From positions 682,001 through 746,000 of the forward strand of contig NZ_QDKL01000003.1 of assembly GCF_003346865.1 (NCBI RefSeq): 64,000 nt of DNA, written 5' to 3'. The notes beneath the pieces are model-generated. The model had not been told where the DNA came from and did not search any database. It saw only the letters and a program-made list of their open reading frames with translations. Shown in pieces: positions 18,025 through 25,863 of this stretch. This stretch comes from Halobacteriovorax vibrionivorans. GTDB taxonomy: Bacteria > Bdellovibrionota > Bacteriovoracia > Bacteriovoracales > Bacteriovoracaceae. The stretch's first letter is position 1, and each line of letters begins with the position of its first letter. The translations under genes and the position numbers were made by a program.

Positions 18025-18715
18025 CTTCGGAAAGATACTAGTCGTAGAAGACGATAATAACCTTGGTGATACTCTTAGTGAGTACTTAGAAGATGTTGGT
18101 CATCAATGTAAACTTGCAAAAAATGTCAAAGATGCGAGATATTATTTTGAACAATTTGGCCCAAATATCATTCTTATGGATATTGGTCTACCTGATGGTA
18201 ATGGAATCGAATTAGCAAAAGAATTTAGAAAAGAAAGAAGAGACTTCATACTTCTTTTCTTGTCTGCCCTTAATGATCCTCAAACGAAGGTTGAAGGATT
18301 TGAAGCAGGTGGAGAAGACTATATAACAAAGCCATTTGCTTTAAAAGAGCTAACAATTAGGCTTGATCGTCTTCTTAGCTTTAAAACTACAATTGATTCA
18401 TTAGATGATGAAATTATTATTGGTGACTTAAAGATTTGGCCAAAAAGATTTGAAGTTCAAGATGGTGAAGGAAAAATAATTAATTTAACGCAAAAAGAAT
18501 GCGCAATTCTTGAGATTTTATTAAAGAAAAAGAACGAAGCTGTAGAGAGGGATCTTATTATTGAGAAAGTCTGGGGTGAAGACAAGTTCCCTTCTCAACG
18601 AACAGTGGATAATTATATTGTTAAACTTAGAAAGTGGGCCGAGAGCGACTCCAAGAACTCCCTAGAGATTCAAAGTGTTCGTGGAATTGGCTATAAATTG
18701 ATTATTAATAAATAA
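18017..18715 (+). CDS. OmpR-family response regulator within the haem operon
   Basis: 232 residues from the ATG at 18017, which overlaps the kinase stop by 8 bp; a longer ORF from 17966 is possible but would lie inside the kinase gene. Receiver: KILVVEDDNN, phospho-Asp in LMDIGLPDG, switch Thr/Ser region FLSAL and Lys in TKPF. The C-terminal winged helix shows LTQKECAILEILL and RTVDNYIVKLRKW, ending in IQSVRGIGYKL, all typical of OmpR/PhoB DNA-binding regulators. It probably controls genes near or including the hem operon. Confidence 0.92.
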   Translation: MSNFGKILVVEDDNNLGDTLSEYLEDVGHQCKLAKNVKDARYYFEQFGPNIILMDIGLPDGNGIELAKEFRKERRDFILLFLSALNDPQTKVEGFEAGGEDYITKPFALKELTIRLDRLLSFKTTIDSLDDEIIIGDLKIWPKRFEVQDGEGKIINLTQKECAILEILLKKKNEAVERDLIIEKVWGEDKFPSQRTVDNYIVKLRKWAESDSKNSLEIQSVRGIGYKLIINK

Positions 18716-18732
18716 TCAAAAAGGATTAAGAG

Positions 18733-19770
18733 ATGGGATTATTTAACGATCGCAAAAGTGAAAACGGAAAAGAATTTGTACCTGTATGGTTTATGCGTCA
18801 AGCTGGACGCTACCACGATCATTACCAAGGAATGAAAAAGAAGAATACTTTTATGGAATTATGCAAGCAACCAGAGCTAGCATGTGAAGTAACAATGGGT
18901 CCTATCAATGACTTTAAATTTGATGCGGCCATCTTATTTTCAGATCTACTTTTCCCTCTTGAGCAAATGGGAATGGGACTAAAATATGCACCAGGACCTA
19001 AATTAGAAAAGAAACTAGAAACTGTAGCTGATATTAAAGGGCTAAAATTTCTTGATACAGCAGAGAACTTTTATAAATTCCAAGGTGAAGCCTGTACACT
19101 TTTAAAAGAGACTCTACCAAATACAACGACTCTTCTAGGATTTGTTGGTGCTCCTTTCACTCTATACACTTATGCTGTTGAAGGATCTCATGCTGGATCA
19201 CTTTATAGCTCAAAGCTAGGTCTTTATGATGGTCGTTGGGATGCATTTGTCGAGTTACTTATCCCAGAACTTCTTGGTGAGATGCGTGCTCAGGCCCTAG
19301 GTGGAGCAGATGCTATGTGCTTATTTGACACTGCTTCTGGTGAGTTAAACTACGAAGATTATACTCAGATCGTTCTTCCTGTACTCAAGAGAGTTACAGC
19401 AGAATTCAAAAAAGAATTCCCAAATAAAAAAGTCATCTACTATTCTAAAATGACTCACCTTCGTTATCTACAAGCAATCGAGGACGATAATATTGATGTT
19501 CTTGGTGTTGATTGGAGACATGATCTTGGTCATGTTCTAAACACTCTAGGTAACGACTACTATATTCAAGGAAACCTTGAACCAGCATACTTAGGGCTTC
19601 CATGGGAAACTCTAGAAAAGAAATGGATGGGGCTTTACGAGTCACTCCAAACGGCCAATGCTCCGATGAATAAATGGATTTGTGGACTTGGACACGGTTG
19701 TCTTCAGTGGATTGACCAAGAAAACGTGAGAAAAAGTGTCGAATTAATTCAAAGTAAGTTTCAATACTAA
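18733..19770 (+). CDS. hemE: Uroporphyrinogen decarboxylase
   Basis: 345 residues, the normal family length. HemE removes four acetate carboxyls from uroporphyrinogen III to give coproporphyrinogen III. PVWFMRQAGRYHDHY near the N-terminus is the UroD signature; ILFSDLLFPLEQMG, GFVGAPFTLYTYAVEG and LGVDWRHDL are the other conserved blocks lining the active site. It follows the response regulator by 17 bp with AAGGA near the start and is the last gene of the hemCD-hemL-HK-RR-hemE operon. Confidence 0.96.
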   Translation: MGLFNDRKSENGKEFVPVWFMRQAGRYHDHYQGMKKKNTFMELCKQPELACEVTMGPINDFKFDAAILFSDLLFPLEQMGMGLKYAPGPKLEKKLETVADIKGLKFLDTAENFYKFQGEACTLLKETLPNTTTLLGFVGAPFTLYTYAVEGSHAGSLYSSKLGLYDGRWDAFVELLIPELLGEMRAQALGGADAMCLFDTASGELNYEDYTQIVLPVLKRVTAEFKKEFPNKKVIYYSKMTHLRYLQAIEDDNIDVLGVDWRHDLGHVLNTLGNDYYIQGNLEPAYLGLPWETLEKKWMGLYESLQTANAPMNKWICGLGHGCLQWIDQENVRKSVELIQSKFQY

Positions 19771-19772
19771 TT

Positions 19773-19795
19773 GTTTGGGCGCATAGCGCCCAAAC
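19773..19795 (+). terminator. Perfect 10-bp hairpin after hemE without T-tract
   Basis: GTTTGGGCGC, loop ATA, GCGCCCAAAC: a perfect 10-bp stem starting 3 bp after the hemE stop. There is no U-run after it, so it may be a Rho-dependent pause site or an mRNA 3'-end stabiliser and not a classical terminator. Confidence 0.5.
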
Positions 19796-19918
19796 TCTCC
19801 TAATACAAGGCCCTTACAGCTTCTATGTAAGAATATAATAGAATCTATCGCTATTTTAATCAGTTGTTTGGCCATAAACTTGTTTAGTTAATAGATAAAA
19901 TTGACCAAGGAAGGTTGA

Positions 19919-21139
19919 ATGAAATTTACACAAAAGGTATTAGTAGCAGGACTGTCTCTTTTAACAATTAATTCTTTTGCCCAAGATCTAAACGGGAATC
20001 ACGAGCATAATTACATTGTAACAGGAAAAGACCTATTCACATCAACTCAGAGTCTACACTCTGAAATGCAACTTGATGTTATTAAAGTTGAAAAAGATCT
20101 TGTTATTGCAAAAACAAAAAGAATGGAAGAGCGAGCTGAAATTTCTCACCTTGCCCACGAAGAACATAAAAGATGTGGTGGATACTTCGCATTTCAAACA
20201 AAAGAAGAAGCATTAAAATTCGTTAAAGAATCTCAAGAAAATATGAAAGGACAGCAAGACTATAGTTCACTTGTTGCCGACTACACTCTTAACCAAGAAG
20301 ATCTTGTAAGAGATACTATTTCAAAAGCACAGGAAAGCTCAATTAGAGGTGTTATTGAAAAGATGTCTAGCTTCCATAATCGTTATTATAAGTCAGAAAC
20401 AGGTGTTCAATCACAACAATGGCTTAAGGATCACTGGACGAGCCTAACGGCACACAGAAATGACATCAGTGTTGAATTCTTTAATCATTCAGGATTCCCT
20501 CAACCATCAGTAATTGCAACAATTAAAGGTAAATCAGATGATATTATCGTAATTGGTGGACATGCTGACTCTATTGCTGGTTGGTGGGGACGTACAAATG
20601 CTCACGCACCAGGTGCAGATGATAACGCTTCAGGAACAGCAACTGTAACAGAGGTTTTAAAGGTTTTAGCTCAAAGTGGTTATCAACCAGAGAAGACAAT
20701 TAAATTCATGGCCTATGCAGCAGAAGAAGTTGGACTTCTTGGATCTAAAGATATTGCACAAACTCACAAGCGTGAAGGAAAAAGTGTTGTTGGTGTCATG
20801 CAACTTGATATGACAAACTTCAATAACTCTAACGACGATATTACGATTATTACTGACTATACTAATGAAGCACAAAATAACTTCCTAGGATCTCTGATTG
20901 ATACATATCTTCCAGAATTAACTTGGGGACGTGATACTTGTGGATATGCTTGTTCAGACCATGCTTCGTGGACAGCTCAAGGATTTCCAGCTTCGACACC
21001 ATTTGAAACTCGTAAGCGTGAAATGAATGGAAGAATTCACACATCACGTGATACTCTAGATTACATGGGTGGAACAGCAGATCATGCACTTAAATTTGCT
21101 AAGCTTGCCCTATCATTTGTCATTGAACTTGATAGATAA
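19919..21139 (+). CDS. Secreted M28-family zinc aminopeptidase
   Basis: 406 residues. A signal peptide (KFTQKVLVAGLSLLTINSFA) is followed by a ~140-residue propeptide-like region and the M28 catalytic domain. Zinc and catalytic motifs are visible: VIGGHADSIAGW (His-x-Asp), GADDNASGTATV (bridging Asp), YAAEEVGLLGS (catalytic and ligand Glu), MLDM-type MQLDMTNF (Asp ligand) and a final TSRDTLDYM segment with the last His just before it. This arrangement matches Vibrio/Aeromonas secreted leucine aminopeptidases, which release N-terminal residues from peptides. It is probably exported and a candidate type II secretion substrate. It stands alone between the hem operon and a shared terminator. Confidence 0.92.
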   Translation: MKFTQKVLVAGLSLLTINSFAQDLNGNHEHNYIVTGKDLFTSTQSLHSEMQLDVIKVEKDLVIAKTKRMEERAEISHLAHEEHKRCGGYFAFQTKEEALKFVKESQENMKGQQDYSSLVADYTLNQEDLVRDTISKAQESSIRGVIEKMSSFHNRYYKSETGVQSQQWLKDHWTSLTAHRNDISVEFFNHSGFPQPSVIATIKGKSDDIIVIGGHADSIAGWWGRTNAHAPGADDNASGTATVTEVLKVLAQSGYQPEKTIKFMAYAAEEVGLLGSKDIAQTHKREGKSVVGVMQLDMTNFNNSNDDITIITDYTNEAQNNFLGSLIDTYLPELTWGRDTCGYACSDHASWTAQGFPASTPFETRKREMNGRIHTSRDTLDYMGGTADHALKFAKLALSFVIELDR

Positions 21140-21163
21140 TTTCAGATCTCTCAACTTTAATAT

Positions 21164-21193
21164 AAAAAAAGCCAGCATTAGCTGGCTTTTTTA
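21164..21193. terminator. Bidirectional Rho-independent terminator
   Basis: A-run, GCCAGC (21171-21176), loop ATTA, GCTGGC (21181-21186), then T-run. Both flanks carry the needed A/T tracts, so it can end the plus-strand aminopeptidase and the minus-strand xthA operon. Confidence 0.88.
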
Positions 21194-21970
21194 TTACTTA
21201 AATTCAATCGATAATGGACAGTGATCACTTCCCATTACATCTGGCTGATGCCAACAATTCTCTACTCTTGAAACAAATTCATCAGTTGACCAAAAGTAAT
21301 CAATACGCCAACCAACATTTCGTTCACGACAATTGCTTCGATAAGTCCACCAAGTATAGTGGCCATTTTCTTCTGGAGAAGTGAATTCACGGAAAAGATC
21401 AGTAAAGCCTTGGGCCTTAAACTCATCCATCCATTCACGCTCAATAGGAAGAAAACCTGTCGTCTTCTTATTTGTTTTTGGATTAGCAAGATCATTTTCA
21501 GTATGAGCAGTGTTGTAGTCACCACAGATCACAACTTCTTTCTTTGTCTTCTTCTTAAGCTTTAAAGCTTTATCTGCAACAGCACGACAGAAGTCCATCT
21601 TATATGGAACTCTTGCGTGATCTCTTTGTCCATTTGGGAAGTAACAATTAAAGAGGATATAATCATCAAATTCTGAAATGATGGTACGTCCTTCACAATC
21701 AAACTCAGGTATTCCAAGTCCAACCGTGTGCTTAACATTGATTCCTTTGCGTACCCAAGTGGCCACACCTGAATATCCCTTTCTTTCCGCAGGTGCTATT
21801 AACACTTCGTGATTATCAGGATTATTTAGGCGATCACTTAATTGCTCAGGTAGTGCCTTTGTCTCTTGGAGACAAATTACATCTGAATCATCTTCTAAAT
21901 ACCAATCGTAAAAACCTTTTTTCTCACAGGCCCTAAGACCTGCAACGTTCCAACTTGAAATCTTAGTCAA
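21194..21970 (-). CDS. xthA: Exodeoxyribonuclease III (AP endonuclease)
   Basis: 258 residues; TTG start with AGGAG 8 bp upstream, inside the end of fabI. Conserved Xth/ExoIII blocks: ISSWNVAGLRA, DVICLQETK (metal Glu), GYSGVATW, FNCYFPNG, VVICGDYNTAH (GD-N), NVGWRIDYFW and GSDHCPLSIE (catalytic His). It cuts DNA at abasic sites and removes 3' blocking groups during base-excision repair. It is the last gene of the HK-RR-fabI-xthA operon, 2 bp after fabI. Confidence 0.93.
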   Translation of the reverse strand: MTKISSWNVAGLRACEKKGFYDWYLEDDSDVICLQETKALPEQLSDRLNNPDNHEVLIAPAERKGYSGVATWVRKGINVKHTVGLGIPEFDCEGRTIISEFDDYILFNCYFPNGQRDHARVPYKMDFCRAVADKALKLKKKTKKEVVICGDYNTAHTENDLANPKTNKKTTGFLPIEREWMDEFKAQGFTDLFREFTSPEENGHYTWWTYRSNCRERNVGWRIDYFWSTDEFVSRVENCWHQPDVMGSDHCPLSIEFK

Positions 21971-21972
21971 AA

Positions 21973-22740
21973 CTAGGCTCCTAAAATCGAGATACCAGAA
22001 TCAACGTAAAGAACTTGTCCTGTTACACCATTTGCAAGGCGTGAACCTAAGAACACAGCAGCTCCACCAACATCTTCTTGAGTTACATTGCGACGAAGTG
22101 GCGACTTCTCTTCAACGTCATTTAAGAATCCTTTTAGCCCTGGTACACCAGATGCTGCAAGAGTTCTAATTGGACCTGCAGAGATACAATTTACTCGAAT
22201 CCCTTCTGGGCCTAAATCATCAGCAAGATATCTCATTGTTGATTCAAGAGATGCTTTTGCAACACCCATTACGTTATAACCATTAAGAACTTTTACTGAT
22301 CCATGGTAAGTAAGAGCGATAACAGAGCAATCTTTTGCCATAAGTGGCTTAAGAACATTACACACACCTAAAAGTGAGTAAGCTGAGATATCTTGTGCCA
22401 TTTTAAAACCTTCACGGCTTGTTTTATGGAAACGATCCTTAAGATCTGTTTTATCTGCAAATGCTAGTGAGTGAACGATAACATCAACATCACCCCATTT
22501 CTCTTTTACGATTTCTGCCATCTTAGTCATATGCTCTTCATTTTGAACATCTAACTCAAATGTAAACTCTCCACCAATTTCTTCGCTCAGTGGTTCAACT
22601 CTTTTTTGTAGAGCTTCGTTTAAGTATGAAAATGCAAGACGTGCTCCTTGCTCTTTCATTTGTTTTGAAATTCCCCATGCAATTGACTTATCATTTGCAA
22701 GGCCTAGGACTAGAACTTTCTTTCCTTCTAAAATTCCCAT
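21973..22740 (-). CDS. fabI: Enoyl-[acyl-carrier-protein] reductase (NADH)
   Basis: 255 residues, normal for FabI. An SDR-type nucleotide loop with the FabI form KVLVLGLANDKSIAWGISK replaces the GxxxGxG of ordinary SDRs. The active-site pair is in YNVMGVAKASLE (Tyr-x6-Lys), followed by RVNCISAGPIRTLAASG, the substrate-loop signature. It performs the last reduction of each fatty-acid elongation cycle. The gene lies 16 bp after a response regulator and directly before xthA, an unusual setting for fabI. Confidence 0.95.
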   Translation of the reverse strand: MGILEGKKVLVLGLANDKSIAWGISKQMKEQGARLAFSYLNEALQKRVEPLSEEIGGEFTFELDVQNEEHMTKMAEIVKEKWGDVDVIVHSLAFADKTDLKDRFHKTSREGFKMAQDISAYSLLGVCNVLKPLMAKDCSVIALTYHGSVKVLNGYNVMGVAKASLESTMRYLADDLGPEGIRVNCISAGPIRTLAASGVPGLKGFLNDVEEKSPLRRNVTQEDVGGAAVFLGSRLANGVTGQVLYVDSGISILGA

Positions 22741-22756
22741 TTATATCTCCATTACT

Positions 22757-23434
22757 TTATTTAACAAACTTGTAGCCGACAGAGCGGATACTAATAATAT
22801 GTTTAGGTTCCTTTGGATTTTCTTCAAAGTATTTTCTAAAACGTACAATGAAGTTGTCAATTGTACGAGTATTTGAATCCTTTTTGTAGCCCAATAACTC
22901 AAGTAACTCACCGCGCGTTACCACTTCTCCTTCATTTTGAGTTAAAAGTGTCAAAATCTTAGCCTCTTGCTCAGTCAGTGAATATTCCTGTTCATTTGAA
23001 TAGGCTTTAAAGTCTGAGAAGTTAATCTCATTATTTCCAAACTTATAAACTTCGACTTCTTTCTTTGTCCAACTTGATCGTTTGAGAAGCCTTTTAACCC
23101 TTAAAATAAACTCATCGAGGTTAAATGGTTTTGCCAGATAATCATCTGTCCCCAAATTAAAACAGCGTACTTTAGATTTACTACTATCTTTAGCAGATAG
23201 CACTAAAACAGGTGTCTTCTCATTTACATCGCGAATTTTGACAAGAATATCCTCACCACTTAGTCCAGGCAACATTAGATCAAGAACCACCAAATCAAAA
23301 TTCTTTTGCTCATAGATCTCAATGGCCTCATCACCACGGGCAGCATGAGTAACTTCAAATCCTTCTAGTTCTAAATTTAGGATGATTCCCTTTGCAATAT
23401 TCTCCTCATCTTCAATAAGTAAAATATGACTCAT
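22757..23434 (-). CDS. OmpR-family response regulator
   Basis: 225 residues. Receiver: HILLIEDEENIAKG, LVVLDLMLPGLSGED with the phospho-Asp, VLSAKD and AKPFNLDEF with the conserved Lys. Winged-helix effector: YSLTEQEAKILTLL, then RTIDNFIVRFRKYF and ISIRSVGYKF. It starts 3 bp after the partner histidine kinase and precedes fabI by 16 bp. Regulation of membrane lipid synthesis is an attractive but unproven reading of this position. Confidence 0.93.
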   Translation of the reverse strand: MSHILLIEDEENIAKGIILNLELEGFEVTHAARGDEAIEIYEQKNFDLVVLDLMLPGLSGEDILVKIRDVNEKTPVLVLSAKDSSKSKVRCFNLGTDDYLAKPFNLDEFILRVKRLLKRSSWTKKEVEVYKFGNNEINFSDFKAYSNEQEYSLTEQEAKILTLLTQNEGEVVTRGELLELLGYKKDSNTRTIDNFIVRFRKYFEENPKEPKHIISIRSVGYKFVK

Positions 23435-23437
23435 AAT

Positions 23438-24391
23438 CTAATCCTTCTTATGTAGTTTTAATGACAATTTCAAAGTTAGACCCTTGCCTTTACCTTCACT
23501 AGAAGCAGTGATTCTACCAGAGTGAATTTTCATAATCTGAGTGGCCATATAAAGACCAACACCACTGCCCTTAGAGGATCTACCAACTTGATAAAACTTT
23601 TTAAATATATTCTTTAATTCTTTTTCTTCAACACCATCACCATTATCGACAAAGAATAACTCTCCAAAGTTTTTAGATTTTTGAAAAATAACCTCAACTT
23701 TCTTCTGAGCTTTACTATTATATCGAATCGCATTGGTAAAAATATTCATCAGTAAAATATCAAAGAGCTTCGGATCAAAATCAATAAAAGCATCCTCTTC
23801 AAGATGAAGATAACTAACCTGAAGATCTTTAAAATTATGCTTATTTCTATCAAGAAATTCTTCAATGGCCGTACGAACCCCAATCAGTCTCACGTCTGGC
23901 TCGACCTTCTTCTCTTCAATTCGTCCAAGCTGAAGGATTTGTTCGATATTATCGCCTAGTCTCTCCGTATCTTGGCGCATAACATCTAAGTACTCCATTT
24001 GTTTTTCGCGAGGAAATTCATGTTTCTTTAAGGTATCGATAAATATCCCTATAGAAGCAACAGGTGTCTTTAGTTCATGCGTGAAACCGTTAATAAAGTT
24101 TTGTTGCATACGATAGAGCTGACGTAATTTTTGATAGTAATAAAAAACTAAACTAAAGCCTAAGATAATCAAAGTAACAAGAATTGATAAGACCAGGATC
24201 ATAACCCAGGTCTGAGTTTGCTGAAATTGTACGAGTTGAATCCCAGACTTTTCAACAAATATCGTTAGCTTCTCGTTAACTTCTAAATATGAAGAAATAT
24301 AGAGGTATAATGAAACCCCAAGAGCTACAAGGGATGAAATAAAAATAAAGACGGGATGTAAAAATACAGGTCCCCTAATTTGACGTGCCAT
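23438..24391 (-). CDS. Membrane sensor histidine kinase
   Basis: About 317 residues from the ATG at 24391; a TTG at 24397 is an alternative and no strong Shine-Dalgarno is seen. Two membrane helices (about 10-30 and 58-82) flank a ~28-residue periplasmic loop. H-box FTHELKTPVAS, N-box ILLMNIFTNAIRYN, G1 DNGDGVEEKEL and G2 GSGVGLYMATQ are intact. Its layout (short loop, same H-box) closely resembles the kinase in the haem operon at 17116, so the two systems are probably paralogues. It is first in the HK-RR-fabI-xthA operon. Confidence 0.92.
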   Translation of the reverse strand: MARQIRGPVFLHPVFIFISSLVALGVSLYLYISSYLEVNEKLTIFVEKSGIQLVQFQQTQTWVMILVLSILVTLIILGFSLVFYYYQKLRQLYRMQQNFINGFTHELKTPVASIGIFIDTLKKHEFPREKQMEYLDVMRQDTERLGDNIEQILQLGRIEEKKVEPDVRLIGVRTAIEEFLDRNKHNFKDLQVSYLHLEEDAFIDFDPKLFDILLMNIFTNAIRYNSKAQKKVEVIFQKSKNFGELFFVDNGDGVEEKELKNIFKKFYQVGRSSKGSGVGLYMATQIMKIHSGRITASSEGKGKGLTLKLSLKLHKKD

Positions 24392-24433
24392 TTGCAAATT
24401 TTAGCAATTATTGGCACTATAAGTTAAGGAAAA

Positions 24434-25135
24434 ATGTTTAATAATGAGGACAAAATGGAATCAAAAATCCAAAATCTTGCAAAGTATATTGACCACACTC
24501 TTTTAAAGCCAGAAGCAAGTGCTGCTCAGATAAAGAAGTTATGTACTGAAGCCAATGAATATGGGTTTAAGTCAATTTGTATTAACCCTTCTCGTATTGA
24601 AGAAGCAAAGAAGCATCTTGACCCGCAAAGATCCATGATTTGTACTGTTATTGGTTTTCCATTAGGCGCCATGACAACTGAGGCAAAGGCGTTTGAAACA
24701 AAAGATGCCATCGCAAAAGGTGCCAGTGAAATTGATATGGTCTTAAATATTGGAAAGCTTAAAGAAGGCGAAATTGACTATATAAAAAGTGATATTGCAG
24801 CAGTTCTTGCACAAGCTGGAGAGAAGACAGTAAAAGTTATATTTGAAACATGCCTATTGAATGAAAAGGAAATCCGTTTGGCCACAAATGCGGCCATCGA
24901 TGCTGGTGCAAAATTTATAAAAACATCAACTGGTTTCTCTTCCTCAGGGGCAACACCAGAAGTTGTTGAAATTATGTTAGAAGAGGCCCAGAAACGCTGT
25001 GAGGTAAAGGCATCTGGTGGTGTTAGAAGTTACGAAGACGCAATAAAATACATCGAAATGGGTGTGACAAGACTTGGAACAAGTTCTGGAATTGCGATTA
25101 TGAATGGTGAAAAAAACACAACATCTTCTTACTAA
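24434..25135 (+). CDS. deoC: Deoxyribose-phosphate aldolase
   Basis: 233 residues from the ATG at 24434; an ATG at 24455 (with GAGGA 4 bp upstream) is equally plausible and gives 226 residues. DeoC splits 2-deoxyribose-5-phosphate into acetaldehyde and glyceraldehyde-3-phosphate in deoxynucleoside salvage. Key blocks: IDHTLLKPEA, CTVIGFPLGAM, EIDMVLNIG, FIKTSTGFSSSGAT with the Schiff-base Lys, and VKASGGVRSYEDA with the second active-site Lys. Nucleoside catabolism would suit a predator that digests prey DNA. It is divergent from the sensor kinase with only ~40 bp between starts. Confidence 0.94.
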   Translation: MFNNEDKMESKIQNLAKYIDHTLLKPEASAAQIKKLCTEANEYGFKSICINPSRIEEAKKHLDPQRSMICTVIGFPLGAMTTEAKAFETKDAIAKGASEIDMVLNIGKLKEGEIDYIKSDIAAVLAQAGEKTVKVIFETCLLNEKEIRLATNAAIDAGAKFIKTSTGFSSSGATPEVVEIMLEEAQKRCEVKASGGVRSYEDAIKYIEMGVTRLGTSSGIAIMNGEKNTTSSY

Positions 25136-25208
25136 GGTGTAAGTAGACGCGTTCTTATGGTATTGATAGATAAGTAGCAAGATGCTACTCAATCTAGCCG
25201 GAGATCGA

Positions 25209-25508
25209 ATGTTTAAAGCTTTCCTTTTCACCACGCTTACCTTAGTTACAACAATCTTTTCATTACAGAGCCTCGCAAGTTGCGAACAACAAGATCAGAA
25301 TATTGCTTATAAGAACACAAGAGAGTTCATAAGAATTAAGAAAGTTGTTAATGAGGTTGGAACCAAGAAGGTTGGTAAGGACCTTAAAAAACAAATCAAT
25401 TCACTTTTTAATCAAACGAGAAATTACTACTTTCAATCAAAATGTCTAAGCTTACGTCATCAACAGCTTGGAATTCTCATGGAATTAAAAGAGCTAAAGA
25501 AATTATAA
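25209..25508 (+). CDS. Small secreted hypothetical protein
   Basis: About 99 residues from the ATG at 25209; the signal peptide FKAFLFTTLTLVTTIFSLQSLA followed by SCEQQ favours this start over 25182. The mature ~75 residues are basic and helical, with two Cys (SCEQQ and SKCLSL) that could form a disulfide. No family is recognised. A small 7-bp hairpin (AGTAGCA/TGCTACT, 25173-25189) lies just upstream. Confidence 0.55.
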   Translation: MFKAFLFTTLTLVTTIFSLQSLASCEQQDQNIAYKNTREFIRIKKVVNEVGTKKVGKDLKKQINSLFNQTRNYYFQSKCLSLRHQQLGILMELKELKKL

Positions 25509-25590
25509 GCTTTTCTTTACCGCTTCCCACCTACCGCTAATAATGGGCAAGGTGGCAAAATGACTTTAACAATAACCATGGAAGGTTTGT

Positions 25591-25863
25591 ATGGAAAGAG
25601 TCATTAATCAATTATCAATTTCAAAACATGCACAAAAGAGAATGTCTCAGCGTCAGATTGAATTAAATGATAGGGACTTATTTAAACTCAGCGAAGCCGC
25701 AATGAAACTAAAGGCCAAAGGCTCTCATGAGTCCTTGATCATTACTCCCATCGCTGCTTTTATTTTAGATATCGACCATCATTGTCTCATCACGGCAATT
25801 CACTCCGATGAGATGAATGAGAATATTTTCACTAAGATTGATGCGACAATGATAGTGAATTAA
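25591..25863 (+). CDS. Flagellar operon protein of the TIGR02530 type
   Basis: 90 residues. The whole protein follows the TIGR02530 (flg_new) pattern: SISKHAQKRMSQRQIELNDRD near the start (SKHAxKRxxxR), KLKAKGSHESLIITPIAAFILDI in the middle (KGaxdSLvl) and a C-terminal NIFTKIDATMIV matching the family ending NvFTNIDsavi. In Bacillus and others the gene sits among hook/basal-body genes, and its exact role in flagellar assembly is not established. Here no flagellar gene is adjacent. It overlaps the end of the convergent CpaF-like gene by 4 bp. Confidence 0.75.
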   Translation: MERVINQLSISKHAQKRMSQRQIELNDRDLFKLSEAAMKLKAKGSHESLIITPIAAFILDIDHHCLITAIHSDEMNENIFTKIDATMIVN

